Assembly (NCBI RefSeq): GCF_001547525.1 | Contig: NZ_CM003768.1 | Location: forward strand, 806,001 to 870,000 | Length of the DNA: 64,000 nt | Reading direction: 5' to 3' | From: Burkholderia anthina | GTDB lineage: Bacteria > Pseudomonadota > Gammaproteobacteria > Burkholderiales > Burkholderiaceae | Shown: positions 9,466-18,473 of the stretch, one piece after another | Layout of the letters: the number at the start of each line of letters is the position of its first letter | How positions within the stretch are numbered: position 1 is the first letter of the stretch | Notes under the pieces: model-generated | Told to the model about the DNA's origin: nothing | The model's database searches: none | What the model saw: only the letters and a program-made list of their open reading frames with translations | Position numbers and translations under genes: made by a program

Positions 9466-10659
9466 TTATTTTAACTGAGATTTTGCGTATTCCGCCAGCT
9501 TTCCGGCGAGATCGCCAACGGCCGCGAGCGCGTCGGCCCAGCGGGCCGCATTGGCGTCCAGGGCGGCGCGGTGTTGCCAGAAATCGGCCCAGTCCGGCGT
9601 GCCGGCGCCGTTCCACGCGTGCCAGAACCGCTCGAGCGCCGCGCGGGGCGCGTCGGCGAGGCCGGCCGACAGGTGCGCGAGCGCGGCATCGAGCTTCGGC
9701 AGGTGCACGTCGTCGGCCTGCGGGTAGATGTGCCACACGAACGGCTTGCGCGCCCATTGCGCACGGACGAACGAATCCTCGCCGCGCACGAAATTCAGAT
9801 CGGCGACCCACAGCAGCGGATCGTAGTCGGCCTGCGGAACGAACGCGAGCCCATGGGCGGTCAGGTTGCCGCTGCGTGCGAGCGCGCCGGCGCCGAACGA
9901 TTCGGCCCCGAAAAAACGCGCGATGGCGGGCGACAGGCGCCCGGCCGGCACGAGCGCGACGACCGGCGACGGGCCGTCGCGCCACTGCGCGAGCAGTGCA
10001 TCGACGGCGGGATTCTCGTAGGCGAACAGGCTGACGACCGTCGTGCCGGGCGCCGGCGGCGCGCCGCCGGTCGCGCGCCGCCACCACGCGGCGCGGGCTG
10101 CCGGATCGGCGTCGAAGGCCGTGCGGCGCGCGTCGAGGTCGCGCTCCTTCGGCACGCCGCCGGTGCCGGCCGACAGGCCCGGGAAGAAGAACGTCTTCAG
10201 CAGCGGGTAGCGCGGATGCGGCGACGGCCGCAAATGGAAATCGGCGACCCAGTCCTCGGCGCTCAGGTATTCGAGGTTGATCCACACGGGGCGCCGCGCG
10301 CGCCGCGCCATCGCCGCGAGATAGGGAGCGGGCAACTCGCACGCGAACGCCTCGATCACGACATCGGCGATGTCCAGCGCGTCGCCGACGTCCGCATGCC
10401 AGTGCTCGATCACGATCGCGTCGACCGTTTGCCGCGCGGCGTCGGGATCGACCTGCGGCAGCAGGCGCGCGAACGTGTGCAGGTCGTCGACGAACAGGCG
10501 AACCTGCCAGCCGTGCTCGTGCGCGAGCTGGCGCGCGACGCGCCAGCACACGCCGATGTCGCCGAAGTTGTCGATCACCGTGCAGAAGAGGTCGCAGGCG
10601 ATCGGTTCGCCCGGCGCGAGCGGGACGGCGCGGAGGGGGATGGCGGTGGGGCGTGGCAT
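9466..10659 (-). CDS. earP: EF-P arginine rhamnosyltransferase EarP
   Basis: Inverting GT-B glycosyltransferase (397 aa) that transfers rhamnose from dTDP-L-rhamnose to EF-P Arg32. The diagnostic N-terminal motif is FCTVIDNFGDIGVCWRVARQ (catalytic Asp in DNFGD). The C-terminal nucleotide-sugar site includes LNFVRGEDSFVRAQW and PFVWHIYPQ. Its partner efp is immediately downstream in the same orientation. It diverges from uvrC, with 76 bp between starts. Confidence 0.95.
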   Translation of the reverse strand: MPRPTAIPLRAVPLAPGEPIACDLFCTVIDNFGDIGVCWRVARQLAHEHGWQVRLFVDDLHTFARLLPQVDPDAARQTVDAIVIEHWHADVGDALDIADVVIEAFACELPAPYLAAMARRARRPVWINLEYLSAEDWVADFHLRPSPHPRYPLLKTFFFPGLSAGTGGVPKERDLDARRTAFDADPAARAAWWRRATGGAPPAPGTTVVSLFAYENPAVDALLAQWRDGPSPVVALVPAGRLSPAIARFFGAESFGAGALARSGNLTAHGLAFVPQADYDPLLWVADLNFVRGEDSFVRAQWARKPFVWHIYPQADDVHLPKLDAALAHLSAGLADAPRAALERFWHAWNGAGTPDWADFWQHRAALDANAARWADALAAVGDLAGKLAEYAKSQLK

Positions 10660-10735
10660 CGAAGCGGGCCGGTGAATGCTCTAAACTGGCGATTCTAATA
10701 GACCCGTTCCGCGTTACAAGGCGCCCGGATCACGC

Positions 10736-12769
10736 ATGACATCCCCAGAAGCCTCCGATACTCCGTTCGAACCGAAGAAGATCCTTGCGCAGTTGCCGCA
10801 CATGCCGGGTGTCTATCGCTATTACGACACGGCGGGCGTCGTCCTCTACGTCGGCAAGGCGCGCGACCTGAAAAAGCGCGTGTCGAGTTATTTCACGAAG
10901 ACGCAGCTGTCGCCGCGCATCGCGATGATGGTCACGCGCATCGCGCGCATCGAGACGACCGTCACGCGCTCGGAAGCCGAGGCGCTGCTGCTCGAGAACA
11001 ATCTGATCAAGGCGCTCGCGCCGCGTTACAACATCCTGTTTCGCGACGACAAGTCGTATCCGTACCTGAAGCTCACCGCGCACCGCTTTCCGCGGATGGC
11101 CTACTACCGCGGCTCGGTCGACAAGCAAAACCAGTATTTCGGGCCGTTCCCGAGCGCGTGGGCCGTGCGCGAGAGCATCCAGATCCTGCAGCGCGTGTTC
11201 CAGTTGCGCACCTGCGAGGATTCGGTCTTCAACAACCGCACGCGGCCGTGCCTGCTGCATCAGATCGGGCGGTGCACGGCGCCGTGCGTCGGCGCGATCT
11301 CCGACGAGGATTACGCGGTCGACGTGTCGAACGCCGCGCGGTTTCTGCTCGGCCGGCAGTCCGAAGTGATGAAGGAACTCGAGCAGAAAATGCACGCGTT
11401 CGCGGCCGAGCTGAAATTCGAGCAGGCGGCGGCCGTGCGCAATCAGATGAGCTCGCTCGCGACCGTGCTGCACCAGCAGGCGATCGAGGTCGGCAGCGAC
11501 AGCGACGTCGACATCCTGGCGGTCGTCGCGCAGGGCGGACGCGTGTGCGTGAACCTGGCGATGGTGCGCGGCGGCCGGCATCTCGGCGACAAGGCGTATT
11601 TTCCGACGCACGTCGAAAGCGCGCTGACGCTCGCCGAAGGCGGGCTCGGTGAAGAGGCCGAGCCGGCGGAGGCGATCGACGCGCCGGCCGATGCAGTGCC
11701 CGACCAGCCCGCGCAAGAGGCCGGCGGCGCGCGTGCCACGGCGGCGGCGTCGGTCGAGGCCGAGGTGCTCGATGCGTTCATCGCGCAGCACTATCTTGGC
11801 AACCGCGTGCCGCCGGTGCTCGTCGTCAGCCATGCGCCCGCGAGCCGCGACCTGCTCGAGCTGCTGTCCGAGCAGGCCGGCCACAAGGTGTCGCTGGTGC
11901 GGCAGCCGCAGGGGCAGCGCCGCGCGTGGCTGTCGATGGCGGAGCAGAACGCGCGGATCGCGCTCATGCGGCTGCTGTCCGAACAAGGGTCGCAGCAGGC
12001 GCGCACACGCGCACTCGCGGAGACGCTCGGCTACGACAGCGACGATCTCGCGACGCTGCGGATCGAATGCTTCGACATCAGCCATACGATGGGCGAGGCG
12101 ACACAGGCGTCGTGCGTCGTCTATCACCATCACAAGATGCAGTCGAGCGAGTACCGCCGCTACAACATCACGGGCATCACGCCGGGCGACGATTACGCGG
12201 CGATGCGGCAGGTGCTCACGCGCCGCTACGAGAAGATGGTCGAGCAGGCCGCGCAGGCGGCCGCCGCCGACGAAGCGGCCGGCATCGACGGCGAGTCGAC
12301 GCGCCAGGCAGAGGCGTCGAGCCTGCTGCCGAACATCGTGCTGATCGACGGCGGCAAGGGCCAGGTCGAGATCGCACGGCAGGTGTTCACCGAGCTCGGG
12401 CTCGATACGTCGATGCTGGTCGGCGTCGCGAAAGGCGAAGGGCGCAAGGTCGGCCTCGAGACGCTGGTGTTCGCGGACGGCCGCGTGCCGCTCGAGCTCG
12501 GCAAGGAGAGCGCCGCGCTGATGCTCGTCGCGCAGATCCGCGACGAGGCGCACCGCTTCGCGATCACCGGCATGCGGGCGAAGCGGGCGAAGGCGCGTCA
12601 GACGTCGCGGCTGGAGGAGCTCGAGGGCGTCGGCGCGAAGCGCCGGCAGCGGTTGCTCGCGCGCTTCGGCGGGTTGCGCGGCGTGGTGGCCGCGAGTGTC
12701 GAGGAACTGGCGAGCGTCGAAGGCATTTCGCACGCGCTCGCCGAGCAGATCTACAAGCAGCTTCACTGA
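10736..12769 (+). CDS. uvrC: Excinuclease ABC subunit C
   Basis: Nucleotide-excision-repair dual endonuclease (677 aa). The GIY-YIG domain is N-terminal ([20 protein letters not shown], about 23-42), then a UVR motif near 215-235 ([17 protein letters not shown]). The RNase H-like C-terminal nuclease includes [20 protein letters not shown] and [11 protein letters not shown], and tandem HhH motifs end the protein ([25 protein letters not shown]). It is about 65 residues longer than E. coli UvrC. The extra length is an acidic, Ala/Glu/Pro-rich insert at roughly 297-345 and a second Ala-rich insert near 500-525. Confidence 0.97.
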   Translation: MTSPEASDTPFEPKKILAQLPHMPGVYRYYDTAGVVLYVGKARDLKKRVSSYFTKTQLSPRIAMMVTRIARIETTVTRSEAEALLLENNLIKALAPRYNILFRDDKSYPYLKLTAHRFPRMAYYRGSVDKQNQYFGPFPSAWAVRESIQILQRVFQLRTCEDSVFNNRTRPCLLHQIGRCTAPCVGAISDEDYAVDVSNAARFLLGRQSEVMKELEQKMHAFAAELKFEQAAAVRNQMSSLATVLHQQAIEVGSDSDVDILAVVAQGGRVCVNLAMVRGGRHLGDKAYFPTHVESALTLAEGGLGEEAEPAEAIDAPADAVPDQPAQEAGGARATAAASVEAEVLDAFIAQHYLGNRVPPVLVVSHAPASRDLLELLSEQAGHKVSLVRQPQGQRRAWLSMAEQNARIALMRLLSEQGSQQARTRALAETLGYDSDDLATLRIECFDISHTMGEATQASCVVYHHHKMQSSEYRRYNITGITPGDDYAAMRQVLTRRYEKMVEQAAQAAAADEAAGIDGESTRQAEASSLLPNIVLIDGGKGQVEIARQVFTELGLDTSMLVGVAKGEGRKVGLETLVFADGRVPLELGKESAALMLVAQIRDEAHRFAITGMRAKRAKARQTSRLEELEGVGAKRRQRLLARFGGLRGVVAASVEELASVEGISHALAEQIYKQLH

Positions 12770-12859
12770 CGCGGCCGTGCGGCCGGCGGCGTTGCCAGCG
12801 TTCTTGTGGCAGGCCGGTCGACACGGCACAATTGCGAATCCTTTACTGTCCCGCATGCC

Positions 12860-13447
12860 ATGCCGTTCAATTTCCCGATTTTCCTGACGTGGGTACGGAT
12901 CGTGCTGATTCCGCTCGTCGTCGGCGTGTTCTATCTGCCGGACACGGTGATGGGCGGCGCGCACCGCAATCTCGCGGCGGCGGCGATCTTCATCCTCGCC
13001 GCGCTGACCGACTGGTTCGACGGCTTCCTCGCCCGCAAGTGGAACCAGACGTCGTCGTTCGGGGCATTTCTCGACCCGGTGGCGGACAAGCTGATGGTGA
13101 CGGCCGCGCTGCTGATCCTCGTGCAGATTTCGCGGGTCGACGCGGCGATCGCGCTCGTGATCGTCGGTCGCGAGATCGCGATTTCGGCGCTGCGCGAATG
13201 GATGGCGCAGATCGGCGCGTCGAAGAGCGTCGCGGTGAACCAGCTCGGCAAGTTCAAGACCGCGTGCCAGATGGTTGCGATTCCGATGCTGCTGTTCTAC
13301 GGGCCGCTGCCGCTCGGCGTCGTGACGATCGATACGCGCGTGTGGGGCGAGTGGCTGATGTATCTCGCGGCGGTGCTGACGATCTGGTCGATGCTGTACT
13401 ACATGAAGCTCGCGTGGCCGCAGATTCGCGAGCGCGGCGGCGCGTGA
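12860..13447 (+). CDS. pgsA: CDP-diacylglycerol-glycerol-3-phosphate 3-phosphatidyltransferase
   Basis: Makes phosphatidylglycerol phosphate at the inner membrane (195 aa). The ATG at 12860 (MPFNFPIFLTWVRI) is preferred over a frame extension to 12806. The CDP-alcohol phosphotransferase motif is visible as DWFDGFLARKWN followed by GAFLDPVADK (about 54-80), supplying the metal-binding Asp residues. There are four or five hydrophobic segments. It follows uvrC by 90 bp, as in many proteobacteria. Confidence 0.96.
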   Translation: MPFNFPIFLTWVRIVLIPLVVGVFYLPDTVMGGAHRNLAAAAIFILAALTDWFDGFLARKWNQTSSFGAFLDPVADKLMVTAALLILVQISRVDAAIALVIVGREIAISALREWMAQIGASKSVAVNQLGKFKTACQMVAIPMLLFYGPLPLGVVTIDTRVWGEWLMYLAAVLTIWSMLYYMKLAWPQIRERGGA

Positions 13448-13506
13448 CCCGCGTCGCCTCTGGGCGTCTGCCTCCGCGCAGTCTCGGTGGCAGCGGTTTT
13501 TGTAAA

Positions 13507-13552
13507 AAGGGCTGGAAAAGCCCTTGACATACGAATGTGCCTTCGACATAAT
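13507..13552 (+). promoter_or_regulatory. Hairpin and strong sigma-70 promoter for the tRNA cluster
   Basis: A hairpin (AAGGGCT ggaa AAGCCCTT, 13507-13525) follows pgsA and may end that transcript. It overlaps a near-consensus promoter: -35 TTGACA at 13524-13529, a 17-bp spacer, and -10 CATAAT at 13547-13552. The first tRNA-Gly begins 61 bp further on. Confidence 0.8.
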
Positions 13553-13613
13553 CTCGCTTCTCCGCTGCACGACGAAGTGAATGTGTGACGGGGAAGCAGT
13601 AGTGCAGCAATAC

Positions 13614-13689
13614 GCGGGAGTAGCTCAGTTGGTAGAGCGCAACCTTGCCAAGGTTGAGGTCGCGAGTTCGAGACTCGTCTCCCGCTCCA
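13614..13689 (+). tRNA. tRNA-Gly (GCC), copy 1
   Basis: 76-nt cloverleaf: acceptor GCGGGAG/CTCCCGC, anticodon loop TTGCCAA with anticodon GCC, T-loop TTCGAGA, and encoded CCA. First of three identical genes in tandem. Confidence 0.98.
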
Positions 13690-13742
13690 GATTTTTTCTG
13701 GCAGCGCGTGGTACGGCGAAGCGCTGCAGATGCAGGACACAT

Positions 13743-13818
13743 GCGGGAGTAGCTCAGTTGGTAGAGCGCAACCTTGCCAAGGTTGAGGTCGCGAGTTCGA
13801 GACTCGTCTCCCGCTCCA
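13743..13818 (+). tRNA. tRNA-Gly (GCC), copy 2
   Basis: Sequence identical to copy 1. The spacers on either side are near-identical too (both contain GGTACGGCGAAGCGCTGCAG), showing a tandem duplication of a unit of about 128 bp. Confidence 0.98.
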
Positions 13819-13869
13819 GATTTTTCCGGCAGCGTGTGGTACGGCGAAGCGCTGCAGATGCAGGACAAT

Positions 13870-13945
13870 GCGGGAGTAGCTCAGTTGGTAGAGCGCAACC
13901 TTGCCAAGGTTGAGGTCGCGAGTTCGAGACTCGTCTCCCGCTCCA
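13870..13945 (+). tRNA. tRNA-Gly (GCC), copy 3
   Basis: Third identical copy with encoded CCA. Its downstream spacer differs from the other two and leads to tRNA-Cys, so the duplicated unit ends here. Confidence 0.98.
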
Positions 13946-14043
13946 AGTCATGGGAAGCCACGCTTCCCTTTTTATTTGATGGACTTCCGGTCCTCGAATA
14001 AAAATCTGTCGCTTGCCTCACGGCATCCGGACAGTCCGCTTTT

Positions 14044-14117
14044 GGCGCGATAGCAAAGCGGTTATGCAGCGGCCTGCAAAGCCGTTTAGGCCGGTTCGAC
14101 TCCGGCTCGCGCCTCCA
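14044..14117 (+). tRNA. tRNA-Cys (GCA), island integration target
   Basis: 74-nt tRNA with acceptor GGCGCGA/TCGCGCC, anticodon GCA in the loop CTGCAAA, and encoded CCA. Its 3' 48 nt (from 14070) form the left part of the 93-bp repeat that recurs at the far end of the genomic island. The gene stays whole because the island carries a matching end. Confidence 0.97.
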
Positions 14118-14162
14118 AGTAAGAAAAGAAAAAGCCCTGAGAAATCAGGGCTTTTTCTTTTT
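14070..14162 (+). repeat. attL: 93-bp direct repeat at tRNA-Cys
   Basis: Covers the tRNA-Cys 3' half plus its terminator. The same 93 bp occurs at 26825-26917 with a single A/G difference (14126 versus 26881). Repeats that copy a tRNA 3' end and flank an integrase are the hallmark of site-specific island integration. The integrase gene starts 130 bp inside this end. Confidence 0.93.
14129..14156 (+). terminator. Terminator of the tRNA-Cys transcript
   Basis: AAAAAGCCCTGA gaaa TCAGGGCTTTTT, a perfect 12-bp inverted repeat with a T-rich tail. It works in either direction and is part of the att core. Confidence 0.9.
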
Positions 14163-14291
14163 CTGGCTCCACTTTCATTCTTGTAAGAAAGTCGTCTAGG
14201 GTGGTACAAAGTCGCCTCTAACCACTCACGAAACACGCGTAACCACGCCTAAGTCGGCTCTTTGGCCGTATAGGCGAGTTCGCATCAGCGC

Positions 14292-15488
14292 ATGGCGACC
14301 AAGCGACTGCGACCCTCCGGAACGTGGGAATACATCATCCGACGTTCGAAGCTCCTACCAAAGCCACTTTCCCTGACGTTTCAATCTGAAGAAGAGGGCG
14401 ACGCGTACGTCGCTCGGCTGGAGCAACTGCTCGATGCCGGCATTGTGCCGACAGACGTTGTTGAGCAACGCGAAGCGATCGCAACGACGCTCGACGCTGT
14501 TCGAGAGTATCTGCGGCGTGTGTCGGTGCCCGATTCCGACGTTCAGGTGCTAAATACGCTTCTCGGCGGCCGACTCCCTTCGAAAGCCCTCTCTACCGTG
14601 GACTACGATTGGGCGGAACGATGGGTGACAGCAATGAAGCGCGAGCATCATTTGTCGCCGTCGACGATTCGTCACAATGTTGGGGCGCTCGCTCGGTGTT
14701 TCGATTGGGTGGTCAAGTCCGGCACTCCGATGCTGGCAGTCAATCCGCTGCGCCTGCTGCCTAAACGTTATGCGACTTATACCGATGACGATCGAGTGGT
14801 AGTCGAAGCGCAGGATCGCGCGCCGAAAGAGGATGTGCATCGAGATCGGCGGCCGAGCGCAGAGGAGGAGGCCGAGATCCGCCGAATCATGGCGGGTGGC
14901 AAACCGAAGGGGAGAGAGCGAGCTTTCGAGCTACCGTATCGGCCGGCGTTGGTGTTCCTGTTCGAGCTTGCAATCGAATCCGCGATGCGAATGCGAGAGA
15001 TGTACACGCTCGACGTTGCGCAGTTTGATGTCGTCCGCCGAACGGCCTTATTGGAGCGGACAAAGAACGGAAGCAAGCGCTCGGTGCCACTTACGACGGT
15101 AGCGATCGCCGCGTTCGAGCGGTATGTCGCTGCAGTTACGGGTCAAGACCCAGAAATGTGTGGGTTTTCGTTTGAAGCAGGTAGGCTATTCCCCTGGGTC
15201 GACGAGATCGAGGCGGGCATGCGTGCGAAGAATATGCCGGTGCTCAGCCGGAAGGTTCTTGAGCGCGTTACCGTGCGACTGTCGGGGCAGTTTGGGCGAC
15301 TATTCAACGCGGCCGGCTGTCCAGATCTCGTCTTTCATGACCTGCGGCATGAGGCAACCTCGCGGCTGTACGAGCGGACGACGTTGAGTGATATCCAGAT
15401 CGCCAAGATTACCGGTCATACGGACCCGAAAGTGCTGATGCGATACGCGAACCTGCGCGGAAGCGATCTGGCACAGCGACTGTGGTAG
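14292..15488 (+). CDS. Tyrosine recombinase (island integrase)
   Basis: Integrase of 398 aa reading away from the tRNA-Cys attL. It has an N-terminal DNA-binding region to about 110, then a SAM-like core-binding domain (SPSTIRHNVGALARCFDWVV, about 122-141). The catalytic domain carries the first Arg in SAMRMREMYTL (near 235), HDLRHEATSRLYER (near 350, H-x-x-R box), GHTDPKVLMRYANLR with the third-box His, and the nucleophile Tyr near 386. All expected R-H-R-H-Y residues are present, so it is probably active. No excisionase was recognised next to it. Confidence 0.93.
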   Translation: MATKRLRPSGTWEYIIRRSKLLPKPLSLTFQSEEEGDAYVARLEQLLDAGIVPTDVVEQREAIATTLDAVREYLRRVSVPDSDVQVLNTLLGGRLPSKALSTVDYDWAERWVTAMKREHHLSPSTIRHNVGALARCFDWVVKSGTPMLAVNPLRLLPKRYATYTDDDRVVVEAQDRAPKEDVHRDRRPSAEEEAEIRRIMAGGKPKGRERAFELPYRPALVFLFELAIESAMRMREMYTLDVAQFDVVRRTALLERTKNGSKRSVPLTTVAIAAFERYVAAVTGQDPEMCGFSFEAGRLFPWVDEIEAGMRAKNMPVLSRKVLERVTVRLSGQFGRLFNAAGCPDLVFHDLRHEATSRLYERTTLSDIQIAKITGHTDPKVLMRYANLRGSDLAQRLW

Positions 15489-15558
15489 TTTGCAACGGTG
15501 GCGCGCCGATGCCGCCGGCGCGCCTCTATAATGTCCCCCATAACTCAACTACGGGGGC

Positions 15559-16617
15559 GTGCAAGTGGGATTCGAGTACAAGCAATTCAAACATACAAAC
15601 CTTGCTGATCCGTTCTTCGATTCGCTTAAGGCGGACTACGTGGAATTCGAGGACTGGTTCCACCGAAAGGCAGAAAATTGGGCCTATGTATTCGAGCAAG
15701 ATGATTCGAATTTGATTGATGGATTCCTTTACCTGAAGATAGAGGATGATCCGGTGACAGACGTGACTCCACATTTGCCAGCAAAGCGGCGTGTGAAGGT
15801 TGGGACGTTCAAGATTAACGCGCATGGCACCAAGTTGGGTGAGCGGTTTGTTAAAAAAATCTTCGATCATGCGGTCGATGAAGGTGCGGAAGAGCTATAT
15901 GTGACCGTCTTTCCAAAGCATGCCGGCTTGATTAATTTGCTCACCCGATATGGGTTCGAGAAGGTTGCAGAAAAAACCACGGATAATGGCGTCGAGGATG
16001 TTATGACGCGCCCAATGCGGTGGCGAGATGATGTGGACCGCGAAAAGAACTATCCACTTATTAAGCTTGATGGCTCGTATTATCAGGTTGGAATATATCC
16101 GGGTTATCACACCCGGTTGCTACCTGACTCCATACTGAATAACGAAGACGTCAGAATTGTAAAAGACGTGTCTCATACAAATAGCATCAACAAGATATAT
16201 ATTGCCGGAATGAAGGGGCTGATGTCATTGCGGCCCGGTGACAAGATTGTCATGTATCGTACCGGCGATGGGCAAGGCCCGGCGGAGTACAGGGCGGTTG
16301 CCACGTCGCTTTGCGTGGTCGAGGAGGTGCGGCATATTGATTCATTTCCAACTGCCGAGGATTTTGTGAAATACGCTCGGCCGCACAGCGTATTTCCAGA
16401 TGATGAGTTGATCGGGTACTACAAAAGTAAGAAATATCCTATTATTCTGCGTTTTACCTACAACATCGCATTGCGTCGTCGACTGACTCGACACCATCTC
16501 ATTGAAAATGTTGGGATCGACAGAAACGCATATCCGGGGTTCTTGGGGTTAACTCGGGATCAATTTAAGCAAATTGCGATCGATGGGGGTGTTGATGAAA
16601 GTCTTATTGTCGATTAA
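15559..16617 (+). CDS. GNAT acetyltransferase fused to a PUA/EVE-like domain
   Basis: A 352-aa protein with two parts. Residues about 1-150 look like a GNAT fold: KRRVKVGTFKINAHGTKLGE is the acetyl-CoA loop region, then LYVTVFPKHAGLINLLTRYG and FEKVAEKT. Residues about 175-345 resemble the PUA-like nucleic-acid-binding superfamily (KIYIAGMKGLMSLRPGDKIV, then PIILRFTYNI). It overlaps by 23 bp the downstream ASCH gene, so the two are translationally coupled. GC content is clearly lower than in neighbouring core genes. The substrate is unknown. Such pairs could be an RNA-modifying or toxin-antitoxin module, but that is inference. Confidence 0.7.
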   Translation: MQVGFEYKQFKHTNLADPFFDSLKADYVEFEDWFHRKAENWAYVFEQDDSNLIDGFLYLKIEDDPVTDVTPHLPAKRRVKVGTFKINAHGTKLGERFVKKIFDHAVDEGAEELYVTVFPKHAGLINLLTRYGFEKVAEKTTDNGVEDVMTRPMRWRDDVDREKNYPLIKLDGSYYQVGIYPGYHTRLLPDSILNNEDVRIVKDVSHTNSINKIYIAGMKGLMSLRPGDKIVMYRTGDGQGPAEYRAVATSLCVVEEVRHIDSFPTAEDFVKYARPHSVFPDDELIGYYKSKKYPIILRFTYNIALRRRLTRHHLIENVGIDRNAYPGFLGLTRDQFKQIAIDGGVDESLIVD

Positions 16618-16978
16618 GCCTGAGTATGCGGACCGTATACTTAGCGGTGAGAAGCGGTTCGAGTTTAGAAAGGCGGTTTTCAAAAATTCCGATGTCAGAA
16701 CGGTTGTGATCTATGCAACTATGCCAGTTGGAAAGGTGGTCGGTGAGTTCGAAATCGATTCGATTTTGAAGGAAAGTCCTAGTAAGCTCTGGCGCACGAC
16801 AAGAGAGTACTCTGGAATTACGAAGGCATTTTTTGAAACGTATTTTCGTGGCCGTAAGGCGGCGTATGCGATCGGAGTCAAAACAGCAACTCGTTATGAG
16901 ACTCCTTTGGAGTTGCAAGCCGTAATCCCTGGTGGGGTGCCGCCGCAGTCCTTTCGTTATCTTGACGCTGCGGCATGA
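16595..16978 (+). CDS. ASCH-domain protein
   Basis: Small protein (127 aa) starting at the ATG at 16595 inside the end of the GNAT gene; upstream in-frame starts lie deeper in that gene. The N-terminus MKVLLSIKPEYADRILSGEK followed by RFEFRK is the ASCH/PUA-like signature, and AYAIGVKTATRYETPLEL matches the C-terminal part of the fold. ASCH proteins bind RNA or modified nucleosides, and some hydrolyse N4-acetylcytidine. The coupling to an acetyltransferase makes a modification/de-modification or sensor/effector pair plausible but unproven. Confidence 0.75.
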   Translation: MKVLLSIKPEYADRILSGEKRFEFRKAVFKNSDVRTVVIYATMPVGKVVGEFEIDSILKESPSKLWRTTREYSGITKAFFETYFRGRKAAYAIGVKTATRYETPLELQAVIPGGVPPQSFRYLDAAA

Positions 16979-17064
16979 GGCGGGGTAGGCACGTACGACC
17001 GGCGTCTGCGTAGGACGGCAGCGGGGGCGATTGTCGAGACGACTCAGCAAAGTCGCTTTGCATA

Positions 17065-17099
17065 GCGGAACGCCTCTCCAAATCGGCGAGGCGTTCCGC
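17065..17099 (+). terminator. Inverted repeat after the GNAT-ASCH operon
   Basis: GCGGAACGCCTC/GAGGCGTTCCGC is a perfect 12-bp inverted repeat with an 11-nt loop, 86 bp after the ASCH stop. There is no T-run beyond a short CAATT, so termination is likely but not certain. The rest of 16979-17258 shows no gene. Confidence 0.6.
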
Positions 17100-17258
17100 C
17101 AATTACGCGGCGTGCGCCGGCGGTAGATCAGGCAGTCTGGGAAGCGTGCGTGCAGTACGGCCGGGTTTCCGCATAGACGGCTGCTGCACTTTTCGTTGGA
17201 TTGCCGCGTGCACCCGCCATGTCATACCCGGATTCAGATGTCGTAGCGCCAGCTAAAT

Positions 17259-18473
17259 TGTATTAGCCGGGACTCGATCTGACAGGTAGTCGGGCCTACA
17301 AAGAACGAGCCATCAATGGGTGATGAGTTTCTCCTTGGCTAGTTCGAGCGAATCGAGGAAAGTACGCATCGGCGTCTTGCCATAACACCAGCGCCCCTGA
17401 TGCTCTCGTTCATTGTTGTACTGGTCGAGCCACGCATCAAGGTCCGTCTGCAGCGTAGCGATCGAGTCGTAGATCTTCTTTCGGAAGACGATGCGATAGA
17501 ACTCGTTGAGCATGGTCTTGTGCAGCCGTTCGACGATCCCGTTGGTTTGCGGCGACTTGGCCTTGGTTCGGGTATGGTCGATGTCCTCCAAGGCCAGATA
17601 CAGCTCGTATTCGTGATGTTCGGGGTTGCCGCAGTATTCGGTGCCGCGGTCTGTCAGCACGCGTAGCAGCGGAATGCCGAAGCTGTCGAAGAACGGGACA
17701 ACGCGATCGTTGAGCAGGTCCGCCGCCGGCAAAGGTGTCTTGCGATCATAGAGCTTGGCGAAAGCAACCTTCGAGTAGGTATCGACGAAAGTTTGCTGGT
17801 AGACACGGCCGACGCCCTTGAGGCTGCCGACGTAGAACGTATCCTGCGCGCCGCAGTAGCCCGGGCATTCGGACTCGAATTCGCCGTGCACTTCCTTCTC
17901 GTGCTTGGCGCGTTCGAGCGCGACAAGCTGCGCCTCGGTCAGCACCAACCCCTCCTGGGCGGACTTGGCTTCCAAGGCCTTCAAGCGCTTCGGCATGGTC
18001 TCCAGATCGTGGCGCAACCAGATGCTACGGACGCCTTGGGGCGAGACAGAAAGAGCATGCCGTTTGAGGACCTCGTTGGCGATACGCACCTGACCGTAGG
18101 CTGGCAATTCGAGGGCCAGTTCGACAACTGCGGCCTCGACCTGCGGATCCACGCGGTTCTTGAGCAGCGGCCGGTGGTGGGAAATCTCCTGCAGCGCAGC
18201 TTCACCGCCTCGATCGTACAGTTCCTTAAATCGGTAGAAGCTGTCGCGCGAGTAACCCATCACGCGACAGGCCTGGCTGACGTTGCCGAGTTGCCGGGCC
18301 AGCTCGAGTATGCCGACCTTGGCACGAATTACCTTCTGCTCCTGAGTCATGGCGGACTCCTTGCTGTTCGCGGCGCGCATTGCCGCTACGGGCTACGCCC
18401 TCCGCGCCAATGCGCGCCAGCATGAAAAACCAACCACTGTCAGATTTAGTCTAGTCCACCGCAGCTAAATACA
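17259..18473 (-). mobile_element. IS481-family insertion sequence, 1215 bp
   Basis: Ends read inward as TGTATTAGCC...ATCTGACAG on the left and TGTATTTAGCTG...AATCTGACAG on the right, imperfect inverted repeats starting with TGT as is usual for IS481. The single transposase gene inside is intact. No clean target duplication is obvious. The flank CAGCTAAAT at 17250-17258 equals the inner sequence of the right tip (18462-18470), and CAGATGTCG occurs on both sides (17235, 18472). Confidence 0.75.
17313..18350 (-). CDS. IS481-family transposase
   Basis: DDE transposase (345 aa from the ATG at 18350, [20 protein letters not shown]). The N-terminal helix-turn-helix contains [20 protein letters not shown]. 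The rve-type catalytic core carries D in [16 protein letters not shown] in [11 protein letters not shown], and E in [19 protein letters not shown]. Full length for the family, with no frameshift seen. Confidence 0.93.
   Translation of the reverse strand: MTQEQKVIRAKVGILELARQLGNVSQACRVMGYSRDSFYRFKELYDRGGEAALQEISHHRPLLKNRVDPQVEAAVVELALELPAYGQVRIANEVLKRHALSVSPQGVRSIWLRHDLETMPKRLKALEAKSAQEGLVLTEAQLVALERAKHEKEVHGEFESECPGYCGAQDTFYVGSLKGVGRVYQQTFVDTYSKVAFAKLYDRKTPLPAADLLNDRVVPFFDSFGIPLLRVLTDRGTEYCGNPEHHEYELYLALEDIDHTRTKAKSPQTNGIVERLHKTMLNEFYRIVFRKKIYDSIATLQTDLDAWLDQYNNEREHQGRWCYGKTPMRTFLDSLELAKEKLITH

Noticed and set aside
10730..13570. Minus-strand open frame of 946 codons opposite uvrC and pgsA
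   Set aside because: Same antisense artefact; uvrC and pgsA on the plus strand carry all family motifs.
13614..13945. Regularly spaced repeats resembling a CRISPR array
   Set aside because: The repeated units are complete tRNA-Gly genes with a promoter and CCA ends; spacers are near-identical rather than unique.
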